Shown here: in pieces, positions 49,806-58,825 of the stretch
How the letters are laid out: every line of letters begins with the position of its first letter
Position numbering within the stretch: position 1 is the stretch's first letter
Origin: Terriglobia bacterium
Lineage (GTDB): Bacteria; Acidobacteriota; Terriglobia; Acidiferrales; UBA7541
NCBI GenBank assembly: GCA_020072765.1
Contig: JAIQGD010000001.1
Coordinates: 1 to 64,000 of the forward strand
Length of the DNA: 64,000 bases
Reading direction: 5' to 3'
Made by a program: the position numbers and the translations under genes
The notes under the pieces: generated by a model
Seen by the model: the letters and a program-made list of their open reading frames with translations, nothing else
What the model was told of the DNA's origin: nothing
Database searches by the model: none

Positions 49806-50507
49806 ATGGCGCATAGATGGGGAATGGTAATCGACCTCGACCGCTGCACCGGCTGCGAGGCATGTGTGGCGGCGTGCCACGCCGAAAACAACATCGCCAC
49901 CGTTGACGCGGCGCAGGCCGCCAACGGCCGGACCATGCACTGGATCCATGTGGAGCGCTATTGGGAAGGCGAGTTCCCGAACGTGCGCGCGAGGTTTCAA
50001 CCGGTCCTCTGCCAGCAGTGCGATGCGGCTCCCTGTGAGCCGGTCTGCCCCACGTATGCGAGTTATCACAACTCGGACGGTCTCAACGCCCAGGTTTACA
50101 ACCGGTGTATCGGCACTTTTTATTGCGCCGATGCCTGTCCTTATACGGCGCGGTACTTCAACTGGTTTAATCCGGTTTGGGACAAGCCGCTGAATCTCCA
50201 GCTCAATCCCGATGTCTCGGTCCGCGGGGTCGGCGTGATGGAAAAATGCACGTTTTGCATCCAGCGCATCACTGCGGCAGAGATCCAGGCGAAGGCAGAG
50301 AACCGCGACGTGAAGGACGGGGAGGTCAAACCGGCCTGCGTGCAGTCCTGTCCCACGGCGGCCATGGTTTTCGGGGATCTGGAGGATCCGAGCAGCCAGG
50401 TCTCTCGCCTGGCGGGTTCGATGCGAGCCACCACGCTGCTTGCCGAAGTAGGCACGTTTCCCAAAGTCATCTATCTCGAAAGAGAGTCTTCGCATGCCAA
50501 CGAATAG
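49806..50507 (+). CDS. 4Fe-4S ferredoxin-type electron-transfer subunit (QrcC/DmsB-like)
   Basis: MVIDLDRCTGCEACVAACHAEN; CQQCDAAPCEPVCPTYA; CIGTFYCADACPYTARYFNW; CTFCIQRI...CVQSCPTAAMVFGDLEDPSSQVSRL. Confidence 0.92.
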   Translation: MAHRWGMVIDLDRCTGCEACVAACHAENNIATVDAAQAANGRTMHWIHVERYWEGEFPNVRARFQPVLCQQCDAAPCEPVCPTYASYHNSDGLNAQVYNRCIGTFYCADACPYTARYFNWFNPVWDKPLNLQLNPDVSVRGVGVMEKCTFCIQRITAAEIQAKAENRDVKDGEVKPACVQSCPTAAMVFGDLEDPSSQVSRLAGSMRATTLLAEVGTFPKVIYLERESSHANE

Positions 50508-51903
50508 CATGGCGCAGGCCAATGTGATTGATATTAAAGACGAACAGGTCCGCGAGGATCTGCTGCGGCCGTTATTCCATACGTCTCGGCGATTCTACGT
50601 CCTCGTATTTCTCCTGGTGGCCATTGGCCTTCCCGGCATCGTGACCTTTGTATATCAGATCTACACGGGGATGGGCGTGTCGGGGCTTACGCGCCCTATT
50701 TTCTGGGGCTTCTATGTCACGAACTTTGTTTTCTGGATCGGTATCAGTCACGCGGGAACGCTGATTTCCGCCATTCTTCGCCTGGTCAACGCCACTTGGC
50801 GGCGTCCGGTCACTCGCTGCGCCGAAGCGATCACCGTTTTTGCCCTGGCGATCGGCGCTCAGTACCCGATCATTCACCTTGGCCGCTCCTGGTTGTTTTT
50901 CTGGCTGGTGCCGTATCCCAGCGAACGCGGCATCTGGCCGAATTTCCGATCTCCTCTGGTTTGGGACTTCTTCGCCATCAGCACGTACATCACGGGCAGC
51001 TTGACTTTTTTGCTTCTCCCGATCATTCCGGATTGGGCCATGGTGCGGGATCGGGCGACGGGGTTGCGCAAACGAATCTACACCGTCCTTGCCTTCGGCT
51101 GGCGAGGCACGCCTCGGGAATGGCATCGGCTCGAAATGGCCATGAAAATCATGGCCGTCACCATCCTTCCTGTCGCGGTCTCCGTTCACACGATTGTGTC
51201 GTGGGACTTCGCCATGGCGCCCGTCCCCATGTGGCACTCCACCGTCTTCGGCCCGTACTTCGTGGCGGGAGCCATCTTCAGCGGGATTGCGGCCCTGATT
51301 ATCGCCATGGCCCTGTTGCGCAAGACCCTGCATCTGGAGGCTTACCTGAAACCCAGCCACTTCAGCAATCTGGGGAAGCTTCTGCTGGTGATGAGCCTGC
51401 TGTGGATCTACTTCATCTTCGCCGAACGGCTGACCGTGTGGTACGGCAACCAGCCGGCCGAGATGGCTGCCTTCTGGTCCATTCAAAGCGGGAGATTCGC
51501 AATTCTGTTCTGGACGATGGTCACCTGCAATTTCCTGATTCCGTTTCCGATTCTCGCGATCAAAAAACTGCGGACCATCACTGGCACCGTGATTGCGGCC
51601 TCGACGATCGTCGTGGGAATGTGGCTGGAGCGCTTTTTAATCGTGGTTCCTCCCCTGGAGCACAAATACCTCCCCTACGACTGGGGAAGATATCACCCGA
51701 GTTGGGTCGAGATCATGATTACAGTCGGGACAGCGTCGGGCATGGTCCTGCTGTACGTTCTATTCGCAAAGTTCGTGCCGCTGATTTCGATTTGGGAATT
51801 GAAAGGCGGGCAGCACACGAATCCCGTTCCGCATCAGGCGCAGCCCGCGGTGGCCGGGACCCAGGTTCGCCTGGACCCCACTTTGCCGGCAGCCAATAGC
51901 TAA
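50494..51903 (+). CDS. NrfD/PsrC-family integral membrane subunit (QrcD/ActC-like)
   Basis: Long polytopic protein; GFYVTNFVFWIGISHAGTLISAILRL; SVHTIVSWDFAMAPVPMWHSTVFGPYFVAGAIFSG. Confidence 0.9.
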   Translation: MPTNSMAQANVIDIKDEQVREDLLRPLFHTSRRFYVLVFLLVAIGLPGIVTFVYQIYTGMGVSGLTRPIFWGFYVTNFVFWIGISHAGTLISAILRLVNATWRRPVTRCAEAITVFALAIGAQYPIIHLGRSWLFFWLVPYPSERGIWPNFRSPLVWDFFAISTYITGSLTFLLLPIIPDWAMVRDRATGLRKRIYTVLAFGWRGTPREWHRLEMAMKIMAVTILPVAVSVHTIVSWDFAMAPVPMWHSTVFGPYFVAGAIFSGIAALIIAMALLRKTLHLEAYLKPSHFSNLGKLLLVMSLLWIYFIFAERLTVWYGNQPAEMAAFWSIQSGRFAILFWTMVTCNFLIPFPILAIKKLRTITGTVIAASTIVVGMWLERFLIVVPPLEHKYLPYDWGRYHPSWVEIMITVGTASGMVLLYVLFAKFVPLISIWELKGGQHTNPVPHQAQPAVAGTQVRLDPTLPAANS

Positions 51904-51909
51904 GGATGG

Positions 51910-52443
51910 ATGGACTTTATGAATGCTATCTATGGGCTCTTTCCTGATTCACAGAGTGCACGACGCGCGGTCGCAACTCTCCGTGCGGAGAGCTCTCGCC
52001 TCCACTTCGTCCCCGAGGCCATCGTCATTATTTCTGCCGCGCCACTCGAGGAAGAAGGCTTCGGTTGGGAGGAGCAACACTCAATCATGCCCTGGCTCGC
52101 CCCGCTGGGCGCCATTGTGGGAGGCACATGCGGGTACCTGCTTTCGGCTTTTACCCAACGCACCTATCCCCTGCCCACCGGCGGCATGCCCATCGTGGCG
52201 ATGTGGCCCACGGGAATCATCATGTACGAACTGACGATGCTGGGAGCCATTCTCACGACAATCGTGGCGTTTCTGGTCAGTGCGCAGCTGCCTCACTATG
52301 GAAAGCACGTCTATGATCCGGAAGTGACCAACGGAAAAATTCTGGTGGGCGTGGCCGATCCGGACCCCAATTGCCGGGGCGAAATCGAGAAACACCTTCA
52401 CGCAAGCGGTGCCGCGCAAGTTAAGGAATTCTCGAAGGAGTAG
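51910..52443 (+). CDS. DUF3341 protein (ActD-like)
   Basis: IYGLFPDSQSARRAVATLR...PLGAIVGGTCGYLLSAFTQRTYPLPTGGMPIVAMWPTGIIMYELTMLGAILTTI...LVGVADPDP. Confidence 0.88.
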   Translation: MDFMNAIYGLFPDSQSARRAVATLRAESSRLHFVPEAIVIISAAPLEEEGFGWEEQHSIMPWLAPLGAIVGGTCGYLLSAFTQRTYPLPTGGMPIVAMWPTGIIMYELTMLGAILTTIVAFLVSAQLPHYGKHVYDPEVTNGKILVGVADPDPNCRGEIEKHLHASGAAQVKEFSKE

Positions 52444-52581
52444 GCCGGAATCGCAGGGCTGGCTGCGCGATTACGAATCTCCAGACGTTTGCACGTCCTC
52501 GATGGCATCCGCTGCCGGCGGTCCCTCACGTTCAATTCGTACGCCGTTCGAGCTGCTTTGATCGAAGGAAACTGCCGTCCG

Positions 52582-53034
52582 CTATTGATTCAGCAGCGGG
52601 ATGTTCTTGGCCTGCGGTGGCGGGGGCAAGGTTTTCAGAAACGCGTAGATATCCGCGAGATCCTGGTCCGACGCAACCTTGGCGGTATAGGGAGGCATCG
52701 TGCCCGCCGGATGGCGGACATATTGCAAGAACGCTGCAAACGGAATCGCGTCCGGGCCCAGACGCGGGCCCACGCCGCCGTGAGCGGCGCGGCCGTGGCA
52801 TTCGTAGCATCCATAGGTGGTGAAAAGCTTTTTGCCCGCCTCGGTGTTCCCGGCCGGCGCGGAAACGGATGGCGAAGGCTTCCCCGCCTTCTGCGCCTCC
52901 ACGCGAAAGCACACCAGAAGCAGCGTCACGGCCATCGCCGCGAGGGAGATGAATCGCACGACGCTGAATGCCAGCAATCGAGTGGCCCCCATTCCCTGCG
53001 AAGCGGTCTTCTCGGCCCGGCGGCCTGCAAGCAT
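52582..53034 (-). CDS. Monoheme cytochrome c (periplasmic/anchored)
   Basis: GNTEAGKKLFTTYGCYECHGRAAHGGVGPRLGPDAIPFAAFLQYVRHPAGTMPPYTAKVASDQDLADIYAFLKTLPPPP; start ATG at 53034 follows the ThDP gene. Confidence 0.88.
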   Translation of the reverse strand: MLAGRRAEKTASQGMGATRLLAFSVVRFISLAAMAVTLLLVCFRVEAQKAGKPSPSVSAPAGNTEAGKKLFTTYGCYECHGRAAHGGVGPRLGPDAIPFAAFLQYVRHPAGTMPPYTAKVASDQDLADIYAFLKTLPPPPQAKNIPLLNQ

Positions 53035-53056
53035 ATTTTTCACCTGCCTATCCTCC

Positions 53057-55024
53057 TCAGCGCGGCTGCGTGAGCACATCGACGAGCGCCGGTTCCCCGC
53101 GCTTGACCACTTCGATCGCTCGCCGGATGGCCGGCGCGAGATCCTTGGGATCGCTGATGGGGCCTTGCCCGAAGATGCCCATGCTCGCCGCCAGCTTGGA
53201 ATAATCAATGGGCGGATCGGTCAGCGTGGATCCGATGGGCCCGCGCGTGATGCCGCGATTGTGCTGGCTGGCCATGCGCTGCACTTCCATCACTTCCTGA
53301 TGGTAGGCGCGATTGTTGTGCATCATGATCAAGATCGGGATGCGATGGTGCGCCGCGGTCCAGAGCACGCCGGGGGCAAACATCATGTCGCCGTCGTTCT
53401 GAATACTGACAGTCAAGCGGCCGTGCTTGCGGTTGCCCAGCGCGGCCCCAATCGACGCCGGCGCGCCATACCCGACGCCGTACGCACCCTCGCCGCCGAT
53501 ATACTGATAGTGCTTGTCGAAATTCCACAGGCGCAGCGGCCAGCGGTTGACGAACTGGCAGTTCGACACCAGCGACCAGTCTTCGTCCTTGAGCTGCGCC
53601 CACAGCTCCGCGGACATCCGCGCGGTGCTGATCGGGCTGGCGTCCCATCCCGAGGCCGCAGCCTCGCGCGCCTGCTGCATGGCCTGCTCGTGGACGCGGG
53701 CCAGCTTGGCGCCTCGGTCCGCGAACGTCCGTTTGCGGTCATCGGTCAGCTGGCGCTTCACGGCTTCCAGGAGTGACGGCAACGTGGCTTCCGCATCCGC
53801 CGCAATCGCCAGATCCAGCGGCTGATACCTTTGCACCTCCTGATAGTTGCTCTTCATATACAAATCGTTGGCCGTGATGCTGAGGAGCTTGGTCCCGGGT
53901 TTGGTGACCACTTCCCCACTGCGGTAGACCTGCCCGCGAACTCGGTGGACGGTGCCCCAGAAATCGGTGAGTTCGAGGCCGGCAATCACGTCCGCCCCGG
54001 CGATGGCCGCGCCGCCGCGTTCGGTCTGGTTGAGGGGATGCCGCGTGGGGAAATTCATGCGGTTGTTGCGGTCGATCACGGCTGCTTGCAATGTTTCGGC
54101 GAGTTCGATGGTGAGGGCCAGGCCCGCCGGGGTGCGCGCGGAACGGTCGAGAACGAGTACTGGGTTTTCAGCCGCCACCAGCAAACGAGCGGCCTCCGCC
54201 ACAGCGTCGGGATCACCCGCGGGAGGCGACGTCATCGTCAGCTTCGGGACCGCCGGATCCGGCCATTCTGGAATGGGCCGCTCCTGCAGTTCGTGATCAG
54301 CGACCAGGGCCACCGGCATGGTCGGCGGAGTCATGGCGATCTTGTACGCCCGCACCGTGGACTCGGCGAAATGCGTGAGCGAGACCGGCTGGTCGTCCCA
54401 TTTCACGAAATCCCGAATCGTGGCGGCGGGGTCCTGCGCGCTATGGACCCAGTCCACGAACCCGAAGCGCGCGGCGGCATCGCCAAAATTGCCCAGCATC
54501 AGAACCACCGGCACGCGGTCGCAATACGCGTCGTAGATGGCCATGGCGGCGTGTTGCAGCCCCACCGTGCCGTGGACGCAGACCAGCAGGGGCTTGCCCT
54601 CGATCTTGGCGTAACCGTGCCCCATGGCCACGGCCGACTCTTCGTGGCAACAGGTGATGAATTCGGGGCTCTGGTTGCCGCCGTAATTGATGAGCGATTC
54701 GTGCAGGCTGCGAAACGTATTGCCGGGATTGGCGCACATGTATTCGAAACCGAGCGACTTGATGACGTCCACCATGAAGTCCGAGCCGGGCCGCTCGACG
54801 ATCTGCAGATCGAGGTTCGCAATCGCGGCCGCCTCGGGAGTTCTCGACGCGGGGGGCGCCAGAGGCGCGGTGGCGTTGCGGCTTTCGGCGGACGCTTGCG
54901 CCTGTGGGGTCTCTTGTGCGTTTCCGGCCAGAGGACTCGCCACCAGGGCGGCCGCCCCGACGGTTGCATTCCTCAGGAAATCACGGCGATCAACGGAGAT
55001 TTTCTTTGGCTTCTTCATGCTCAT
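53057..55024 (-). CDS. TAT-signal-bearing thiamine-diphosphate-dependent enzyme (acetolactate synthase/benzoylformate decarboxylase superfamily)
   Basis: VDRRDFLRNATVGAAALVASPLAGNAQ twin-arginine signal; CCHEESAVAMGHGYAKIEGKPLLVCVHGTVGLQHAAMAIYDA with catalytic Glu; NDGDMMFAPGVLWTAAHHRIPILIMMHNNRAYHQE (GD...NN ThDP motif). Confidence 0.88.
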   Translation of the reverse strand: MSMKKPKKISVDRRDFLRNATVGAAALVASPLAGNAQETPQAQASAESRNATAPLAPPASRTPEAAAIANLDLQIVERPGSDFMVDVIKSLGFEYMCANPGNTFRSLHESLINYGGNQSPEFITCCHEESAVAMGHGYAKIEGKPLLVCVHGTVGLQHAAMAIYDAYCDRVPVVLMLGNFGDAAARFGFVDWVHSAQDPAATIRDFVKWDDQPVSLTHFAESTVRAYKIAMTPPTMPVALVADHELQERPIPEWPDPAVPKLTMTSPPAGDPDAVAEAARLLVAAENPVLVLDRSARTPAGLALTIELAETLQAAVIDRNNRMNFPTRHPLNQTERGGAAIAGADVIAGLELTDFWGTVHRVRGQVYRSGEVVTKPGTKLLSITANDLYMKSNYQEVQRYQPLDLAIAADAEATLPSLLEAVKRQLTDDRKRTFADRGAKLARVHEQAMQQAREAAASGWDASPISTARMSAELWAQLKDEDWSLVSNCQFVNRWPLRLWNFDKHYQYIGGEGAYGVGYGAPASIGAALGNRKHGRLTVSIQNDGDMMFAPGVLWTAAHHRIPILIMMHNNRAYHQEVMEVQRMASQHNRGITRGPIGSTLTDPPIDYSKLAASMGIFGQGPISDPKDLAPAIRRAIEVVKRGEPALVDVLTQPR

Positions 55025-55143
55025 CTAGGCAACCTCGGCATGGGCACACAACCAGTCGTCCGGCCCGCAGTATACGACGAATACGATGAAGCGCAAGCCG
55101 CCGGACCGATGCAAAATGCAAGCACCGGCCCGGCAGCCGCGAA

Positions 55144-58100
55144 TCAGAAGATCAACTTCAGCGCGAATTGAATCTGCCGCGAGGTAGTGGCGGCAGTGGA
55201 AATCAGGCCAGCACTCGCGCTGGCGAATGTATTGGAAGTAGTCCGAAGAGCCGCGGTAGGGGCTGTCGTGGCAAACACGCTCCCCGATGGCAGCCCTAAA
55301 TTCGTGTGATTGATAACGTTGAAGAATTCCGCCCGGAACTGGGCGCTCACGGCCTCCGTAATTTTGGTGTCCTTGACTATGGAGAAGTCCACATCCAAGA
55401 GGCCGGGACCGATGACTGAATTCCTTCCCACGTTACCAAGCGTATTCAACGGCTGAAACGCATAACAGGCTGGGTCGAACCACTCCACGAACGGGCCAAC
55501 GACCTTATCCACTATATGACCGGGGTGGCATCCCGCTGCACCGGAGTAATTCGGGCGATCCGATGTGATCCCTCCCGTGTTCGCCTGCTGCGGAAGTAGT
55601 CCGTTCGTCACGTTGACGGGATAGCCGGTATTCGTGCTTAGAATTTCCCCGATCTGCCAGCCCGAAACCAACCGGTTGCCACGGAACGGCAATCTATAGA
55701 TGCCGTTGACTCGCAAGGAGTGGGTAACATTAAAGGTGGACGGCCCGCGATCATAACGCTGGTTGTAGGCATCCACGATTTCGGCGGTGGCTTGCTCGAG
55801 ACCCGAACTGCCGGAACCATCGTCAATCGATCTCGAGTACGTGTAGGACACCTGACCTTGCAAATTCTTGCTGATCTGCCGCGCGAGGCTAGCCACCAGG
55901 CCATTGTAGGTCGAATGGGCGGTGGGGGCTGCGTCGTCTAAACCGAGCAAGGTCGGGTTCGGCTTGGCACCCGTAAAGAAGCACGCCGAGTTGGTACAGA
56001 TAGTGCTGGTGGGGACGGGATTCCCCAAGCCGTTGACTGGAGCCGGAGTGTTCAGATTTCGTGGGGAATACAAGTGGACGCCTTGCGCCCCCACATATCC
56101 CAGCGAGGCAACCATGCCGCGCCCGAGGTCACGCTGTATCGTCAGATTGTACTGCATGACGTAAGGAGAAACGTTCGAGCGATAATCGAGCCCATAGACC
56201 GTGCCGAACGGTGGATTCAGGCACGGTGCAGGCGGTGGCCCAGCCGGTCCACACGCTGCCGGATGCGGGAAGAGCAGGAAAGAGGTAGGAGGAGTAACCA
56301 CCACGGTTTGAGAGGGGGGATTCTGCGAGTACGCGTTGAGGTACGTGCGCGCGGCCAGTGGCTCGTGGAAGATTCCGAAGCCGGCGCGGACGGAAGTCTT
56401 GTGATCGTTGAACGGGTCCCAAGCGATGCCGATCCGGGGATCGAAATTAAACGCGTTCGGGTTCGCGTGGAGAACATGATGGACCTGCGTAAACGTCGGC
56501 GAAGACAAAGGGTCGAGGAGCATGAAGCATGGTTGAGATACGCAGACGGGATTGGTCTCAAAGTCGTACCGCAGACCGATGTTGACGGTCAGGTTGGACC
56601 TCACCTTCCAGTCATCCTGGATGTAGGGGAAGTACTGCATCTCGCGAGAGTAGCGCGTCCTGGTGAAACCCGGATGGGGATTAACCTCGCCTTGGAATTG
56701 GACCGGGGTAGCTGCGAGAAAACCTGAGAGGCTGCCGAAAACGAATATCCCGCCCTCCCGGCCCACGGCGATATTGTTTTGAACTCTGGCTACAGTGACA
56801 CCGACCTTGAAACTGTGGGCCCCGTGGCTCCAAAAAATATCATCCCCTCCGATAAACTTGTTCTGAATCAGGTGCCACCGTGCTGTCGCGCCCGGACCGA
56901 CGTTGGAGGTGCCGCCACTGACGATGAGGTTGCCGTCCTCGCGATCGCCAGGACTGTAAGCCGGCGATCCGTTGTAAAGTGCTCCCAGGTAGAACTGCAA
57001 CGGATCCGTGGCCGGATCCGACAGGAATTGCTGATCCGAGCGCTCATTGGTTCGTGAGAAGCTGAAGCGGATCTGGTTGATCGACGTCGCCGAAACAATG
57101 TGCTTTTCTTCGATCGTGAAAAACTGGTCGCCCCCGTGAAACCCTGCCGGCCAATAGGCGAAGTTCGAGAAAGGCATGGGCAGGAGCATCTCGGCCGTGT
57201 CGGAAATGTACCGGCCGAACAACGAGTCTTTCGAGCCGAGCGTATAATCGATGTGCCCCAGAAGGTAGTTCTCGCTCGTCGGCTGGCTCGCAATCTTCGT
57301 CATGAGCTGGTTGCCGGACAGTAGGCCCTGGAACGGTCCCGCAGGCACTTTCTGTTCGTTTGCCGTTGCCGAGGGAACGTCGGCATAGAGATTCCCCGGT
57401 AGATACGGGAGGATTTTCGGGCTAATCGCCACCGATACCTGAGTGTAATTTGGGTTGACGGCGTGGATGGCTGTGCATGCCGCGAGTGAAACAGTGTTAC
57501 AGGGAACGCACCCAAATACGTAGGCCGCTTCTGGCTGGAGCGTCGATGGACTCGCAAGAACCGAGCAGCTGTTGCTGGTATTCAAGCCGATCGCATCGCG
57601 GTCCGGAACGTATTGATTTCCCGTAACGCCCAAGGCTGCTCGAAGACCCTCGTAGTTCACGAAAAAGAAGGCCTTGTCCTTCTTGACCGGGCCGCCCACG
57701 CTGCCTCCAAACTGGTTCCTGCGGAAGGGCGGAATCTTCGGTCCATCGAAGAAATCGCGCGCGTCCAGAGCACTGTTGCGCAAATATTCGTACGCGGAGC
57801 CGTGAAAAGCATTCGTGCCCGATTTGCTGACGGCATTCATCGCCGCGCCAGTTCCACCGAACTGCGCGCTATAGGTGTTGGTCAGCAACTGAAACTCCTG
57901 GATGGCCTCGACGCCCAGCGAATTGCCGGTAATCGACGCGCCCGCTCCCTTCTGCCAGTAGCCCTGCAAATCCTGGTTATCGAGCAGGAACACTTGTCCC
58001 ACGGGTCTCGATCCGGCAACCGAGTAGGTGTCCGATGGCCCGTAGAATCCCGAAGAGATCCCGCCGCCGCCGCCGCCGGTGATGAAAGCCTGTTTTATGG

Positions 58101-58623
58101 TCAGAACACCGGGCGCGAGCGACAGAAGTTGCTGGAAATTCCGGCCATTCAAGGGTAACTGGCTTATCTGCTGCGAGCTCACCAGAGAGGAAACCGCAGC
58201 GGTTTGCGTCTCCACGCGCGAGACTTCGCTCTCTACGTTGACCGTCTGCGTGATTTGCCCGACGGGCAGCGACAAATCGACGACGAGGTGGGCGCCCACC
58301 GTCAGGGTAATGCCCTTGTGGACCACCGTCTGGAAACCCGACATCGAGGCGCGTACTTCGTAGTCGCCCACGGGCAGGTTGGGAATCCGGTATCGACCTT
58401 GAGTGTCGCTCACGGTCGATTGCGCAATGTTCGTTCCGACGTTCTTTGCCTCAATGTTTGCGCCGACCAGCGCCGCGCCCGAGCTGTCAGTGGCCGTGCC
58501 GGAGATCGTGGCCGTCTCCACCTGCGCCGCAACGCGAGTCACACCCGCCACCGCCACCAGGATCAGCGCGCAGAGCGCGCACGCAAAGATATCCGTAACT
58601 CTTTTTACGAAAGTAGTTTTCAT
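55144..58623 (-). CDS. Oar-type TonB-dependent receptor with N-terminal carboxypeptidase-regulatory-like domain
   Basis: ETATISGTATDSSGAALVGANIEAKNVGTN...GRYRIPNLPVGDYEVRASMSGFQT; SQLPLNGRNFQQLLSLAPGV; C-terminal IQFALKLIF. Confidence 0.92.
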   Translation of the reverse strand: MKTTFVKRVTDIFACALCALILVAVAGVTRVAAQVETATISGTATDSSGAALVGANIEAKNVGTNIAQSTVSDTQGRYRIPNLPVGDYEVRASMSGFQTVVHKGITLTVGAHLVVDLSLPVGQITQTVNVESEVSRVETQTAAVSSLVSSQQISQLPLNGRNFQQLLSLAPGVLTIKQAFITGGGGGGISSGFYGPSDTYSVAGSRPVGQVFLLDNQDLQGYWQKGAGASITGNSLGVEAIQEFQLLTNTYSAQFGGTGAAMNAVSKSGTNAFHGSAYEYLRNSALDARDFFDGPKIPPFRRNQFGGSVGGPVKKDKAFFFVNYEGLRAALGVTGNQYVPDRDAIGLNTSNSCSVLASPSTLQPEAAYVFGCVPCNTVSLAACTAIHAVNPNYTQVSVAISPKILPYLPGNLYADVPSATANEQKVPAGPFQGLLSGNQLMTKIASQPTSENYLLGHIDYTLGSKDSLFGRYISDTAEMLLPMPFSNFAYWPAGFHGGDQFFTIEEKHIVSATSINQIRFSFSRTNERSDQQFLSDPATDPLQFYLGALYNGSPAYSPGDREDGNLIVSGGTSNVGPGATARWHLIQNKFIGGDDIFWSHGAHSFKVGVTVARVQNNIAVGREGGIFVFGSLSGFLAATPVQFQGEVNPHPGFTRTRYSREMQYFPYIQDDWKVRSNLTVNIGLRYDFETNPVCVSQPCFMLLDPLSSPTFTQVHHVLHANPNAFNFDPRIGIAWDPFNDHKTSVRAGFGIFHEPLAARTYLNAYSQNPPSQTVVVTPPTSFLLFPHPAACGPAGPPPAPCLNPPFGTVYGLDYRSNVSPYVMQYNLTIQRDLGRGMVASLGYVGAQGVHLYSPRNLNTPAPVNGLGNPVPTSTICTNSACFFTGAKPNPTLLGLDDAAPTAHSTYNGLVASLARQISKNLQGQVSYTYSRSIDDGSGSSGLEQATAEIVDAYNQRYDRGPSTFNVTHSLRVNGIYRLPFRGNRLVSGWQIGEILSTNTGYPVNVTNGLLPQQANTGGITSDRPNYSGAAGCHPGHIVDKVVGPFVEWFDPACYAFQPLNTLGNVGRNSVIGPGLLDVDFSIVKDTKITEAVSAQFRAEFFNVINHTNLGLPSGSVFATTAPTAALRTTSNTFASASAGLISTAATTSRQIQFALKLIF

Positions 58624-58825
58624 GGCCCTCTCCCTCTCACCCACGATTCGCACAGCCTTTGCGGGTCCAAGTTAGACGTTACTTATTGCAATCGGGAATC
58701 CCCTGTCAAGACAAAACTCATCGTTCAATTAGTTGCAATGGGTACGATGCGGGAATTACGGGCGAGTGGGATACGCCGCGACCTGGATTTCGAGGTGCGA
58801 GACTTCCGTTGTTCAGAGGCTTGCG

